A stretch of DNA of 64,000 nucleotides from Paenibacillus sp. FSL R10-2734 (lineage in GTDB: Bacteria; Bacillota; Bacilli; Paenibacillales; Paenibacillaceae): contig NZ_CP150170.1 of assembly GCF_037963865.1 (NCBI RefSeq), positions 3,286,001 through 3,350,000 on the forward strand, written 5' to 3'. This document shows, in pieces, positions 1 to 6,757 of this stretch; the first letter of the stretch is position 1; each line of letters opens with the position of its first letter. The notes under the pieces are model-generated. The model did not search any database. It saw only the letters and a list, made by a program, of their open reading frames with translations, and was not told the origin of the DNA. Both the position numbers and the translations under genes were made by a program.

Positions 1-818
1 ATACTGCAGGCCGCCTGCATATCGATGAAGAATTGATGGAAGAACTTAAGCAGATTCACAACGTTGTAAATCCTGATGAAGTTCTGTTAGTAGTAGATGC
101 AATGACCGGTCAAGATGCCGTGAACGTAGCTGAGAGCTTTAATAAGCAGCTTGAGCTTACAGGGGTTGTATTGACGAAGCTCGACGGCGATAGCCGTGGT
201 GGTGCTGCGCTGTCTGTCAAAGCCGTTACTGGTTGCCCGATCAAATTTGCCGCTTTAGGTGAGAAGATCGACGCACTAGAGCCGTTCCATCCGGAACGTA
301 TGGCTTCGCGGATTCTGGGTATGGGCGACATGCTGTCGCTGATTGAGAAAGCCCAAGCGAACATTGATACTGACAAAGCTAAGGAAATGGAACGTAAGAT
401 GCGTAATGCGGAATTTACGTTTGATGATTTCCTTGAGCAGATGGACCAGGTGAAGAAGCTTGGCCCGATCGATCAAATACTTGATATGCTGCCTGGTATG
501 AATAAAGCCAAGGGCATTAAGGACTTGAAAGTTGACGATAAGCAGATGGGTCGCGTTGAAGCCATAGTTCATTCTATGACTAAGACGGAGAAGCGTCAGC
601 CAGAGATTATCAACCATAACCGCCGCAAGCGTATTGCTGCCGGTAGCGGAACCTCGGTCGCTGAGGTCAACCGCCTCATCAAGCAATTTGATGAGATGCG
701 TAAGATGATGAAGCAATTCTCCGGTATGATGGGCGGAGGCGGTAAAGCCTCTAAGAAAAATGCGATGAAGCAGCTTAAAGGCCTAGGTGGAAAAGGGATG
801 AAGTTCCCTTTTAAATGA
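1..818 (+). CDS. ffh: Signal recognition particle GTPase Ffh, 3' portion
   Basis: Ffh binds the SRP RNA and signal sequences of nascent membrane proteins and delivers ribosomes to FtsY. The reading frame enters from upstream (first full codon at base 3), so the gene is cut by the window edge. The visible part starts inside the G3 element (TAGR), contains the G4 motif TKLDGDSRGG, and runs into the methionine-rich M domain with many Met residues (RKMMKQFSGMMGGGG) and a basic C terminus. It ends 47 nt before rpsP, the order known from B. subtilis. The identification is firm; the N-terminal NG domain lies outside the window. Confidence 0.97.
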   Translation, partial: TAGRLHIDEELMEELKQIHNVVNPDEVLLVVDAMTGQDAVNVAESFNKQLELTGVVLTKLDGDSRGGAALSVKAVTGCPIKFAALGEKIDALEPFHPERMASRILGMGDMLSLIEKAQANIDTDKAKEMERKMRNAEFTFDDFLEQMDQVKKLGPIDQILDMLPGMNKAKGIKDLKVDDKQMGRVEAIVHSMTKTEKRQPEIINHNRRKRIAAGSGTSVAEVNRLIKQFDEMRKMMKQFSGMMGGGGKASKKNAMKQLKGLGGKGMKFPFK

Positions 819-865
819 TCTTGCTGTTTTAATATCTCGAAACTATTATAAGGAGGTGATTTTTC

Positions 866-1138
866 GTGGCAGTACGTATTCGTCTGAAAAGAATGGGAGC
901 GCATAAAGCGCCTTTCTATCGTGTAGTGGTTTCCGATTCCCGGTCCCCTCGTGACGGTCGTTTTATCGAGGAAATCGGTTATTATAATCCGATTGAACAA
1001 CCGGCAGTAGTTAAGATCGATGAGGAAAAAGCTCTTAAATGGCTTCAAACAGGTGCGCAAGCATCTGATACAGTACGCAACTTGCTTTCCAAAGCAGGCG
1101 TAATGAAGAAGTTTCATGAGCTTAAGCAACAGAAATAA
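866..1138 (+). CDS. rpsP: 30S ribosomal protein S16
   Basis: A 90-residue protein of the small ribosomal subunit, of normal family length. The N terminus (AVRIRLKRMGAHKAPFYRVVV) is typical of S16, followed by the DSRSPRDGRFIEEIGYYNP segment. The start is GTG at 866, chosen because AAGGAGGTGA lies at the right distance upstream and no better in-frame start exists. It follows ffh and precedes khpA and rimM, the standard Bacillota order. Confidence 0.98.
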   Translation: MAVRIRLKRMGAHKAPFYRVVVSDSRSPRDGRFIEEIGYYNPIEQPAVVKIDEEKALKWLQTGAQASDTVRNLLSKAGVMKKFHELKQQK

Positions 1139-1160
1139 TGACTGATTGCGAGGGTCCTCT

Positions 1161-1391
1161 ATGGAAGAATTAGTTGGAGTAATTGCTAAGGCTTTAGTGG
1201 ATCATCCAGAAGATGTGACGGTACGAGCGGTGGAGAAGGAACACCTAATTGTTTATGAACTGTCCGTACATCCTGATGATGTAGGAAAGGTCATTGGCAA
1301 GCAAGGTAGGATCGCTAAGGCGCTCCGTACAGTAGTCACATCTGCAGCAGTCAAGAGCGATAAACGCGTAACTGTAGATATTTTATCTTAA
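1161..1391 (+). CDS. khpA: KH-domain RNA-binding protein KhpA (YlqC)
   Basis: A 76-residue single KH-domain protein. The family binds RNA, often as a partner of KhpB/EloR, and affects cell elongation in some Gram-positives. The KH loop GKQGRIAKALR (GxxG type) is at about residues 42-52, followed by a final strand SDKRVTVDILS. I take ATG 1161 as the start; an in-frame TTG at 1146 would add five residues that the family lacks, and GAGGG sits at a fitting distance before 1161. It lies between rpsP and rimM, the usual place. Confidence 0.93.
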   Translation: MEELVGVIAKALVDHPEDVTVRAVEKEHLIVYELSVHPDDVGKVIGKQGRIAKALRTVVTSAAVKSDKRVTVDILS

Positions 1392-1407
1392 ATGATGCGT
1401 ACAATGA

Positions 1408-1440
1408 GGGGCTAGGGATAGTATATCCCGGCTCCTTTTT
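1408..1440 (+). terminator. Intrinsic terminator or attenuator between khpA and rimM
   Basis: A two-part stem, GGGGCT/GGCTCC (with wobble pairs) and GGGATA/TATCCC, with a GTA loop, is followed by five T residues. It sits inside what is otherwise a co-oriented operon, so partial termination is likely rather than a full stop. Confidence 0.7.
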
Positions 1441-1487
1441 GTTCAAATATATAGATTATAGATGAAGCTTGTAAAGGAGAGGGTTAT

Positions 1488-2012
1488 ATGACAGAAGAGT
1501 TAACCGTAGGCAGACTTGTGAATACACATGGTATTCGCGGGGAAATTAAAGTACTATCCCATACCGATTTCCCTGATGTTCGTTTTGCTGCAGGTAAGAA
1601 GCTGATGGTGATCCCTGCAGATGGCAGTGCTAAATTCGAAGTAACTGTAGAATCCGCTCGTGAGCACAAGGGTATGTTCATCGTTAAGCTCAAAGGGTAT
1701 ACGAACATCAATGAAGTGGAAAAGTATAAAGGCAGCCTCCTGAAGGTTCCAAGTAATGATCTTGTTGATCTGCCTGAGAACGAATACTACTTCCACCAAA
1801 TCGTTGGTTGTGAGGTATACACGGACGAAGATGAAAACAAACCACTCGGTACAATAACAGAAATCTTACAGCCAGGTGCGAATGACGTGTGGGTAGTTAA
1901 ACCTGAAAAAGGACAAGACATCCTTATTCCTGTTATCAACGATGTAGTCCTGAATGTGGACATAGAAGCTAAACGAATTACTGTTCATTTGATGGAAGGG
2001 CTATTGCCATGA
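1488..2012 (+). CDS. rimM: 16S rRNA processing protein RimM
   Basis: RimM helps mature the 3' part of the 30S head and binds S19. The 174-residue protein has the N-terminal RimM barrel (VGRLVNTHGIRGEIKVLSHTD is the family opening) and a C-terminal PRC-barrel-like part containing GANDVWVVKP and DILIPVINDVVLNVD. The start ATG 1488 has AAAGGAGAGGG upstream. The stop overlaps the start of trmD by 4 nt, indicating translational coupling. Confidence 0.97.
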   Translation: MTEELTVGRLVNTHGIRGEIKVLSHTDFPDVRFAAGKKLMVIPADGSAKFEVTVESAREHKGMFIVKLKGYTNINEVEKYKGSLLKVPSNDLVDLPENEYYFHQIVGCEVYTDEDENKPLGTITEILQPGANDVWVVKPEKGQDILIPVINDVVLNVDIEAKRITVHLMEGLLP

Positions 2013-2794
2013 TGAGAATTGATGTGCTTACGCTGTTTCCAGAAATGTGCGAAGGCGTATTCAGCACAAGTATTCTTGGTAAGGCTCGTGAAAAGGGAAT
2101 CGTATCTTTAAATGCTGTGAACTTCCGTGATTTCTCGGGAAATAAGCACAACAGTGTGGATGATACACCGTATGGCGGTGGCGGGGGCATGGTGCTCAAG
2201 CCTGATCCGATTTTTAATGCAGTCGAGCATGTGCTCGGTATTACACCCACTGAGGAATCTAACGAACGATCAGATGAAGAGGTTACTGTGAAACCACGTA
2301 TAATCCTTATGTGCCCACAAGGAAAAACCTACAATCAGAAGATTGCTGAGGAGCTGGCACAAGAGGAACATCTAATCTTCATATGTGGACATTATGAGGG
2401 ATATGATGAGCGGATTCGTGAGCATCTGGTAACCGATGAACTTTCAATCGGGGATTACGTGTTAACGGGTGGAGAGTTGCCTGCGTTGACGGTTATTGAT
2501 TCCATAGTCCGGCTTCAGCCAGGAGCGCTTGGAAATGAAACTTCTGCGATATCTGACTCTTTCAGCACTGGGCTGCTGGAATATCCACACTACACACGTC
2601 CTGCTGAGTTTCGCGGCTGGAAGGTACCAGATATGTTACTGAGCGGTCATCATGCAAACATCGACATATGGCGGAGAGAGCAGGCTCTGCTGCGCACATT
2701 GGAACGCAGACCAGATCTGCTTGAGACTGCAGAACTTACGTTGAAAGACAAGAAGACACTGGAACGTCTGAGAAATGCGGACAAACCGGAGTGA
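2009..2794 (+). CDS. trmD: tRNA (guanine-N1)-methyltransferase TrmD
   Basis: TrmD methylates G37 of tRNAs, using S-adenosylmethionine, to prevent frameshifting. It is a SPOUT-fold enzyme of 261 residues. Visible family signatures are the N-terminal IDVLTLFPEM, the DTPYGGGGGMV loop, GHYEGYDERI and the knot segment SIGDYVLTGGELPALTVID. The second ATG (2012) is an alternative start. In most Bacilli rplS follows within about 150 nt; here it is more than 3 kb away. Confidence 0.98.
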   Translation: MMRIDVLTLFPEMCEGVFSTSILGKAREKGIVSLNAVNFRDFSGNKHNSVDDTPYGGGGGMVLKPDPIFNAVEHVLGITPTEESNERSDEEVTVKPRIILMCPQGKTYNQKIAEELAQEEHLIFICGHYEGYDERIREHLVTDELSIGDYVLTGGELPALTVIDSIVRLQPGALGNETSAISDSFSTGLLEYPHYTRPAEFRGWKVPDMLLSGHHANIDIWRREQALLRTLERRPDLLETAELTLKDKKTLERLRNADKPE

Positions 2795-2827
2795 TAATTT
2801 AATGAAACAGACATATCTGACGTCTTT

Positions 2828-2882
2828 TTAACGTATCTTACGTTAAGGAGGCGTTTTTGTTATGCCTATTGAAAACAAATAA
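2828..2882 (+). other. Hairpin plus strong SD and a six-codon open frame
   Basis: A perfect palindrome (TTAACGTA, loop TCT, TACGTTAA; 2828-2846) abuts AAGGAGG (2845-2852 region). After a normal spacing comes ATG at 2862 with codons for MPIENK and a TAA stop. The SD is as good as that of real genes nearby. It could be a leader peptide, a decayed gene start, or chance; the hairpin would partly cover the SD. Confidence 0.35.
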
Positions 2883-3014
2883 ATCAATAGTTTTTGAATT
2901 AAAACGAGCATATGTGCGTTGAAAGCTTCTTTTTAGGGTAATGAATAGAGGTGCCGCACTAATATATGCAGCTTATGATGTAGCAAGCTTAACTATTGAA
3001 GGGAATGAACTGAA

Positions 3015-3149
3015 GTGACTACGAAGACGCGTGAAGAATTCAAGCCTAACGTGGACACCGTCCACAAGGAAGCGGAGCCGCTCCGCACCGTGAATGATAT
3101 TATCGATTTTTATACAAATCGCAATTCCCATTCGCCATTTAAAGAGTGA
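3015..3149 (+). CDS. Small hypothetical protein, 44 aa
   Basis: I do not recognise this gene. A GTG start follows AAGGG by about 11 nt and opens a 44-codon frame beginning VTTKTREEFKPNV and ending SHSPFKE. The codon choice (CTC CGC ACC GTG, GAC ACC GTC CAC) is richer in third-position G/C than the flanking DNA, which suggests real coding. The protein is hydrophilic and charged, with no signal peptide or membrane segment. A strong terminator follows 43 nt downstream. It may be a short independent gene or the remnant of a longer one; upstream the frame closes at TGA 3006. Confidence 0.45.
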   Translation: MTTKTREEFKPNVDTVHKEAEPLRTVNDIIDFYTNRNSHSPFKE

Positions 3150-3191
3150 ACATATAAGACTCAACGTTAGGAATTGATTGTTAGGCTGAAT

Positions 3192-3248
3192 AAAACCATT
3201 AGACACAGTGAATTTTTGGTTCGCTGTCGCTAATGGTTTTATTTTTTT
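3192..3248 (+). terminator. Intrinsic terminator
   Basis: An 11-bp stem AAAACCATTAG/CTAATGGTTTT carries an inner arm ACAGTGAA/TTCGCTGT and is followed by ATTTTTTT. It would end transcription of the small upstream gene. Confidence 0.8.
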
Positions 3249-3339
3249 CGTAAATGTAAGTATTGATCGAGGTGTATGTAGCACGGTGTAGCTCAAGCTG
3301 CTGATGGTTGACTAAACAGTAACGATAACCGGCGAATAA

Positions 3340-3515
3340 ACCTGCAAAGGTACATTTATTAATGATAAGAGGATGGCTAAAGCATTAATTCCTGCAAATC
3401 TGCACTTATTCTTGCACCAGGAGAAGCCTTCGAGCCATAAGTGAGGATATACCTGTACTTTTGCAGTTTTAGGACTTAATGGAGAGGATATCAATGCAAA
3501 AAACTGTACTGCAGC
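3340..3515. repeat. Degenerate CTGCAAA-type short repeats in an intergenic stretch
   Basis: Three related 13-mers occur: CTGCAAAGGTACA (about 3342), CTGCAAATCTGCA (about 3391) and, inverted, TGTACTTTTGCAG (about 3454). Flanking CATTTATT/CACTTATT is shared by the first two. I see no gene in 3249-3588 on either strand. Confidence 0.45.
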
Positions 3516-3588
3516 AGGCTTTCTCTAGTCGAGCGAAAGGTAGGAATGAATAGGTGGAGATAACATCCTGTTACTCCGATTAAACTGT

Positions 3589-3643
3589 AAATAACCACTT
3601 TCCTATGAGATCTAGTATCTCAGCGAAAAGTGGTTATTTTTTT
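3589..3643 (+). terminator. Strong hairpin terminator, possibly bidirectional
   Basis: The stem AAATAACCACTTT / AAGTGGTTATTT encloses an inner TGAGAT/ATCTCA arm. It has a T-rich tail on the + strand and a weaker one on the - strand, so it may also end the minus-strand gene at 3671-3847. Confidence 0.75.
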
Positions 3644-3670
3644 GACTATAATATTTCGTGGAGGCACATG

Positions 3671-3847
3671 TTATTCTTTGCGTAAGATTTTGTGTACTCC
3701 TGTAAGGAGTGAGTACAGCGCAACACATACGAGAACAGTAACAGCCCATGCATAGTTGCGAACGGTGTAAGTAAGCGAAGCTAAAATAACGAAAATGGTG
3801 ATACGCAGTACACCTTCTTTAATAAACTGTTTTCTTTCAACATTCAT
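3671..3847 (-). CDS. Small membrane protein, 58 aa
   Basis: I do not recognise a family. The frame starts with ATG preceded by GGAGG at 8 nt on the minus strand, which is strong evidence of translation. The protein begins MNVERKQFIKEG, then has two hydrophobic stretches (about residues 13-27 and 33-49, the second AWAVTVLVCVALYSLL), and ends in basic HKILRKE. This predicts a small two-helix inner-membrane protein. It stands alone on the minus strand, ends at a hairpin, and is divergent from the Sm-like gene at 4052. Too short for most automatic calls. Confidence 0.7.
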   Translation of the reverse strand: MNVERKQFIKEGVLRITIFVILASLTYTVRNYAWAVTVLVCVALYSLLTGVHKILRKE

Positions 3848-4051
3848 GTGATTGGCCTCCTCGAATGGATGGGATAAGACGAACTACAGGTGAATATTGG
3901 TCTTACTGTATATCACCTTTGTGGAGTACGAAAGATACAGAGATCAAAAAAAGTAAATATTGACTCAATATCTGACCTATGTAAGTTCGCCGTTACCGAC
4001 CTGTACTCCTACACATAGAGTATATCATTACGAACAAGGAGGAGTACACTA

Positions 4052-4279
4052 GTGGAAGCTTATTATAACTGTTTGCGTTGTAAGAATAGAAGGGTGCGTA
4101 TTATGACTAGAGATGGCAGACAGTACGAAGGCGTTATTACAGATGTAGACAGAAACAATGTTTACTTAAGAACTGACAATGGTTCTGTGCATACTTCTGC
4201 TTTTTGGGGAAATTCTTTTGCCGGAAATCAGATTTTAACTTTGAGTTTGTTCACTCTGCTGGCTATCGCATTAATCTAG
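4052..4279 (+). CDS. Sm-like small protein with hydrophobic C-terminal tail
   Basis: A 75-residue protein starting at GTG 4052 behind AAGGAGGAG. Residues 13-39 (RVRIMTRDGRQYEGVITDV and following) match the Sm1 pattern: a strand, DG turn, then GxIxxVDxxNVxL as seen in Hfq/LSm proteins. Residues 60-75 (QILTLSLFTLLAIALI) are a hydrophobic helix, unusual for an LSm protein. Cys7 and Cys10 form a CxxC pair. It is monocistronic and ends at a perfect bidirectional terminator. The Sm assignment rests on motif resemblance only; an unrelated small SH3-like barrel is possible. Confidence 0.75.
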   Translation: MEAYYNCLRCKNRRVRIMTRDGRQYEGVITDVDRNNVYLRTDNGSVHTSAFWGNSFAGNQILTLSLFTLLAIALI

Positions 4280-4293
4280 TCACTAGGAATCAC

Positions 4294-4330
4294 AAACAGA
4301 CCGTCCGGTTATCCGGACGGTCTGTTTGTT
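4294..4330. terminator. Bidirectional intrinsic terminator
   Basis: A perfect 15-bp stem (arms 4294-4308 and 4313-4327, loop TTAT), GC-rich in the centre and flanked by AAAC/GTTT, separates two convergent genes and should stop transcription from both sides. Confidence 0.9.
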
Positions 4331-4335
4331 GCCGA

Positions 4336-5286
4336 TTACTGCACTGTAATTGCACCTATATCTGAACTTAGGGACAATAATGGTCCCCCTCCATTGATAT
4401 CGGTCTTTCCACCTTCAACTCCTTTGATCTGGCCGAGATCACTTTCGGCTTCCACGCTACATTTCATGCCATCGGCTAGAACCGCACTGAGGCTTCCCAC
4501 ATTCGTTTTGGCTTTTAAACTGCTGTCATTCTTCATTTCTGCTATATCCATACGTATGCTTCCAGTATCGGATTCTACAGTGGATTTGCCAGTGATTTTA
4601 GCCCCTTCAATATTGATCGCTCCAACGTTGCTGACGATATGATATTTTCCCTCTAGATTGCGAAGACGAATTTGACCAACGTTATTTGTAATTATATATT
4701 CATCAATGCTGGTGGGGAGCTCTATATTATAGCTTATGCTAAAATCTGAATAACCATATTTGTCTTGCGCCCATGTCCATAAATCTTTCTTTGGGCTTGA
4801 TTTGGAATTTGTGTACACCTTCAATGTATCTCCGCTAACCTTTATTGAAACTTCAGCATCATCCATAATCTTTTGACGGTCAGATTTATGGAGTGAGCTG
4901 TTGTGGGCTGAGATTGTTGCAATTACATTGATCTGATCTCCAGTAACAGCTGTAACTTCTACTTCACCGACTGCATTGTCCATGCTGAGCACGGATGCTG
5001 ATCCGATCGCTTGGGATACAGAAAGCTCTTTGGTAATGCTATCTGCTTTAACTTCGTCAACCACCTTAGTAGCTGTTTCCTCAACGGCTTGCTGCACAGT
5101 GGCAGCTGCCTTGCTAAGCTCTTGCTTGACAGCTTCACCAATATTCTGCTGTGCTTCTTCTGTAATACTCTTGTCAACCTCATTTTTCGCGGATTGCCTT
5201 CCTGGTAATTCAGTGCAACCTGCCAAAAGTACGATGGACAGTACGGCTACTGCTGCCAATACACTATTATTATTTCTTTTCCTCAT
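4336..5286 (-). CDS. Lipoprotein with a DUF4097-like beta-repeat domain
   Basis: A 316-residue surface lipoprotein of unknown role. The N terminus (RKRNNNSVLAAVAVLSIVL then LLAGC) is a lipoprotein signal with the acceptor Cys at about residue 24. Residues 35-90 are charged and Ala/Val-rich, probably amphipathic helix (AAATVQQAVEETATKVVDE). The C-terminal half alternates strands and turns (NVGQIRLRNLEG, SDTGSIRMDIAEM, SNVGAINIEG), the repeat style of DUF4097 putative adhesins. GAGGAGGAG lies before ATG 5286. It is monocistronic and opposite to its neighbours. Function is inference only. Confidence 0.85.
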   Translation of the reverse strand: MRKRNNNSVLAAVAVLSIVLLAGCTELPGRQSAKNEVDKSITEEAQQNIGEAVKQELSKAAATVQQAVEETATKVVDEVKADSITKELSVSQAIGSASVLSMDNAVGEVEVTAVTGDQINVIATISAHNSSLHKSDRQKIMDDAEVSIKVSGDTLKVYTNSKSSPKKDLWTWAQDKYGYSDFSISYNIELPTSIDEYIITNNVGQIRLRNLEGKYHIVSNVGAINIEGAKITGKSTVESDTGSIRMDIAEMKNDSSLKAKTNVGSLSAVLADGMKCSVEAESDLGQIKGVEGGKTDINGGGPLLSLSSDIGAITVQ

Positions 5287-5459
5287 TGAACGAACTCCTC
5301 CTCATATATGGGTGTATGTGATCTTACCTATGTGTCTTCGTTATGTACTTCTATAAGTATATCTTATGGGATTTTTATGTAAAAACGGCTGAAGGCGGGT
5401 TTTGTACTGGACCAAAGACTAGGTCTCAAAAGTGTTCACTACACTTCGATTTTCAATTG

Positions 5460-5660
5460 TGCTAAAATAAATTCATAATCACTCGGTGATGAAATAAGGG
5501 TATGGGTACATACTAAAAAGGGCGCAGAAGCTCTCATATAGAACCTTCAGCAACTACTGGAAATCGCTTTAGTCGGATAGAAGTGTAGAGGTGTGCTAAG
5601 GCTACATTGTATACAGATATAGACCGTTACCTCACTTGCAGAACAGGGCGGTCTTTTTAC
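5460..5660 (+). promoter_or_regulatory. Structured leader ending in a terminator-like hairpin
   Basis: The stretch before the gene at 5701 is gene-free and ends with AGACCG ... CGGTCT followed by TTTTTAC (5627-5660), a plausible attenuator. Other short arms are visible upstream (TCACTCGGTGA at about 5477). I could not match it to a known riboswitch or T-box: no T-box consensus and no recognised aptamer core. Confidence 0.4.
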
Positions 5661-5700
5661 TTTCTTTCTTTAATAAATTCTGAAGGGTGGAGGGAGCTAG

Positions 5701-5991
5701 ATGAAATATGTAGCCATTTTGTTTGCCTTAGTAGTTTTGGCAGTTGTATATTTTTTAATCTGGAAACGGAAAATAAACACCACAAGCAATCATTTTCGTA
5801 CCACTAGTAGTAACGTAATCTCTATGGACAGTCATCGTAAAGCCAAACAGAGCTCAGGGGAGCAGCCTTGCTCTGCTTGTAAGAAGAAGAATGGAAAGCT
5901 AATCTTCTATGCACAAGACAATGGAACTGTAGTTGGCTTGTGTAAGGATTGCCAGTCAAAGGCAAAAAAAAGAGATATGCTACCGCTTTAA
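5701..5991 (+). CDS. Membrane-anchored zinc-ribbon-like small protein
   Basis: A 96-residue protein of unknown function. Residues 1-21 form one transmembrane helix (KYVAILFALVVLAVVYFLIW) with a basic cytoplasmic flank (KRK). Residues 57-84 hold two CxxC knuckles (CSAC and CKDC, 20 residues apart), a likely zinc-binding ribbon. The start ATG has GGAGGGAG upstream. The rplS promoter begins about 15 nt after its stop, so it is a separate unit. Odd as an insertion next to ribosomal protein L19. Confidence 0.75.
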   Translation: MKYVAILFALVVLAVVYFLIWKRKINTTSNHFRTTSSNVISMDSHRKAKQSSGEQPCSACKKKNGKLIFYAQDNGTVVGLCKDCQSKAKKRDMLPL

Positions 5992-6005
5992 ATAGAAAAA
6001 ATAAG

Positions 6006-6034
6006 TTGTATTAGCCCGTCCTTTATGGTATTAT
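6006..6034 (+). promoter_or_regulatory. Sigma-A promoter of rplS
   Basis: TTGTAT (6006-6011), a 17-nt spacer and TATTAT (6029-6034) form a good vegetative promoter. It explains how rplS is expressed although it has been separated from the trmD operon. Confidence 0.75.
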
Positions 6035-6039
6035 TATTT

Positions 6040-6138
6040 CTGTTGTGTGGAATACGGTGGTCCGCTGCGGATAATGAGGGAGAGCAAAGATCTCTCCGGA
6101 AGAGGCAAGAACACCTGTACGGAAGGAGGAAGTCCTTA
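6040..6138 (+). promoter_or_regulatory. L19 leader region
   Basis: About 100 nt of untranslated leader precedes rplS. It contains pairing arms such as GGAGAG/CTCTCC around 6081-6101 and GTGGTCCGCTGC. An L19 leader RNA that autoregulates rplS is known in Bacillota; I infer this stretch is that element from position and structure, not from an alignment. Confidence 0.5.
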
Positions 6139-6483
6139 ATGAATATCCTACAAGCTATTACGCAAGAGCAACTTCGTAAAGATATCCCGAGTTTTCGCCC
6201 GGGTGACACTTTGAAGGTGCATGTAAAAGTTATCGAGGGAACTCGTGAGCGTATCCAGTTGTTCGAAGGCGTTGTAATCAAACGTCGTGGCGGTGGAATC
6301 AGTGAGACTTTTACGGTTCGTAAAATTTCTTACGGTGTTGGTGTGGAAAGAACATTCCCAATCAACTCGCCTAAAATCGAGAAGCTCGAAGTGGCTCGTC
6401 GTGGTAAAGTGCGTCGTGCTAAACTTTATTACCTTCGTGAACTACGTGGTAAAGCAGCGAGAATTAAAGAAATTCGTCGCTAG
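6139..6483 (+). CDS. rplS: 50S ribosomal protein L19
   Basis: A 114-residue protein at the 30S-50S interface, of normal length. Signature stretches are QLRKDIPSFRPGDTLKVHVK, GTRERIQLFEGVVIKRRGGG and the basic C terminus (RGKVRRAKLYYLRELRGKAA). The frame stays open upstream to 6025 but the start is ATG 6139, which has AAGGAGG at 9 nt. It has its own promoter and terminator, unlike the rpsP-rimM-trmD-rplS operon of B. subtilis. Confidence 0.98.
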   Translation: MNILQAITQEQLRKDIPSFRPGDTLKVHVKVIEGTRERIQLFEGVVIKRRGGGISETFTVRKISYGVGVERTFPINSPKIEKLEVARRGKVRRAKLYYLRELRGKAARIKEIRR

Positions 6484-6497
6484 AATAGTGACAAAGG

Positions 6498-6540
6498 AAA
6501 GGGGCTTGAATTCAAGCCCCTTTCGTTTTATTATTTTTTG
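6498..6540 (+). terminator. Terminator of rplS
   Basis: A perfect inverted repeat AAAGGGGCTTGAA/TTCAAGCCCCTTT is followed by CGTTTTATTATTTTTT, a classical intrinsic terminator. Confidence 0.92.
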
Positions 6541-6640
6541 GAAATATAAGAAAGCATAAGTTTCACGTTATAAATTATTCTTATATTTCTCGCATAAACG
6601 CTTACCGTCCTTAAAGGACGCTGAGGGCGTTGTAGCTTGG
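6541..6640 (+). repeat. Dispersed repeat family A, copy A1
   Basis: About 100 bp sharing the family layout: a 5' half with AATATAAGAAAG..ATAAGTTTCACG..TTCTTATATTTCTCGC (arms able to pair) and a 3' half AAACGC, GTCC, TTAAA, GGAC, GCGTT forming nested arms, then GCTTG. Other copies are at about 16788, 54101, 56515 and, deleted and inverted, 24042. It lies just after the rplS terminator. Confidence 0.85.
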
Positions 6641-6687
6641 TATAGAATGCGTGCGACATATTCGCTTGGGGATCAGCTTCTCCGAAA

Positions 6688-6722
6688 AGGCCTCCTGAAG
6701 GAGTATCTGTGGAGGGGTTTTT
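6688..6722 (+). terminator. Possible terminator hairpin
   Basis: CCTCC (6691-6695) and GGAGG (6711-6715) can pair, followed by a short T tract; a nested CTCC-TGAA-GGAG arm is an alternative fold. Weak by itself. Confidence 0.35.
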
Positions 6723-6757
6723 GGCAGGAGTTTTTTTGACTTATAAGAAAGTATTTA

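Noticed and set aside
2940..3020. Possible lysine riboswitch (TAGAGGTGC and GAAGGGA.. CTGAAG)
   Set aside because: Only scattered short matches to the riboswitch core; several conserved blocks are missing and no lysine gene follows.
2973..3296. 107-codon minus-strand frame across the small gene at 3015 and the terminator
   Set aside because: It reads through a strong terminator hairpin and has no SD before its start.
5480..5660. T-box leader
   Set aside because: No T-box consensus sequence and the downstream gene is not amino-acid related.
5607..5807. 66-codon frame overlapping the membrane zinc-ribbon gene
   Set aside because: No SD, runs through the leader hairpin; the alternative frame at 5701 has a strong SD and sensible protein features.
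6541..6640. Family A as a CRISPR-like array
   Set aside because: Copies are dispersed over tens of kb with no spacers or cas genes.
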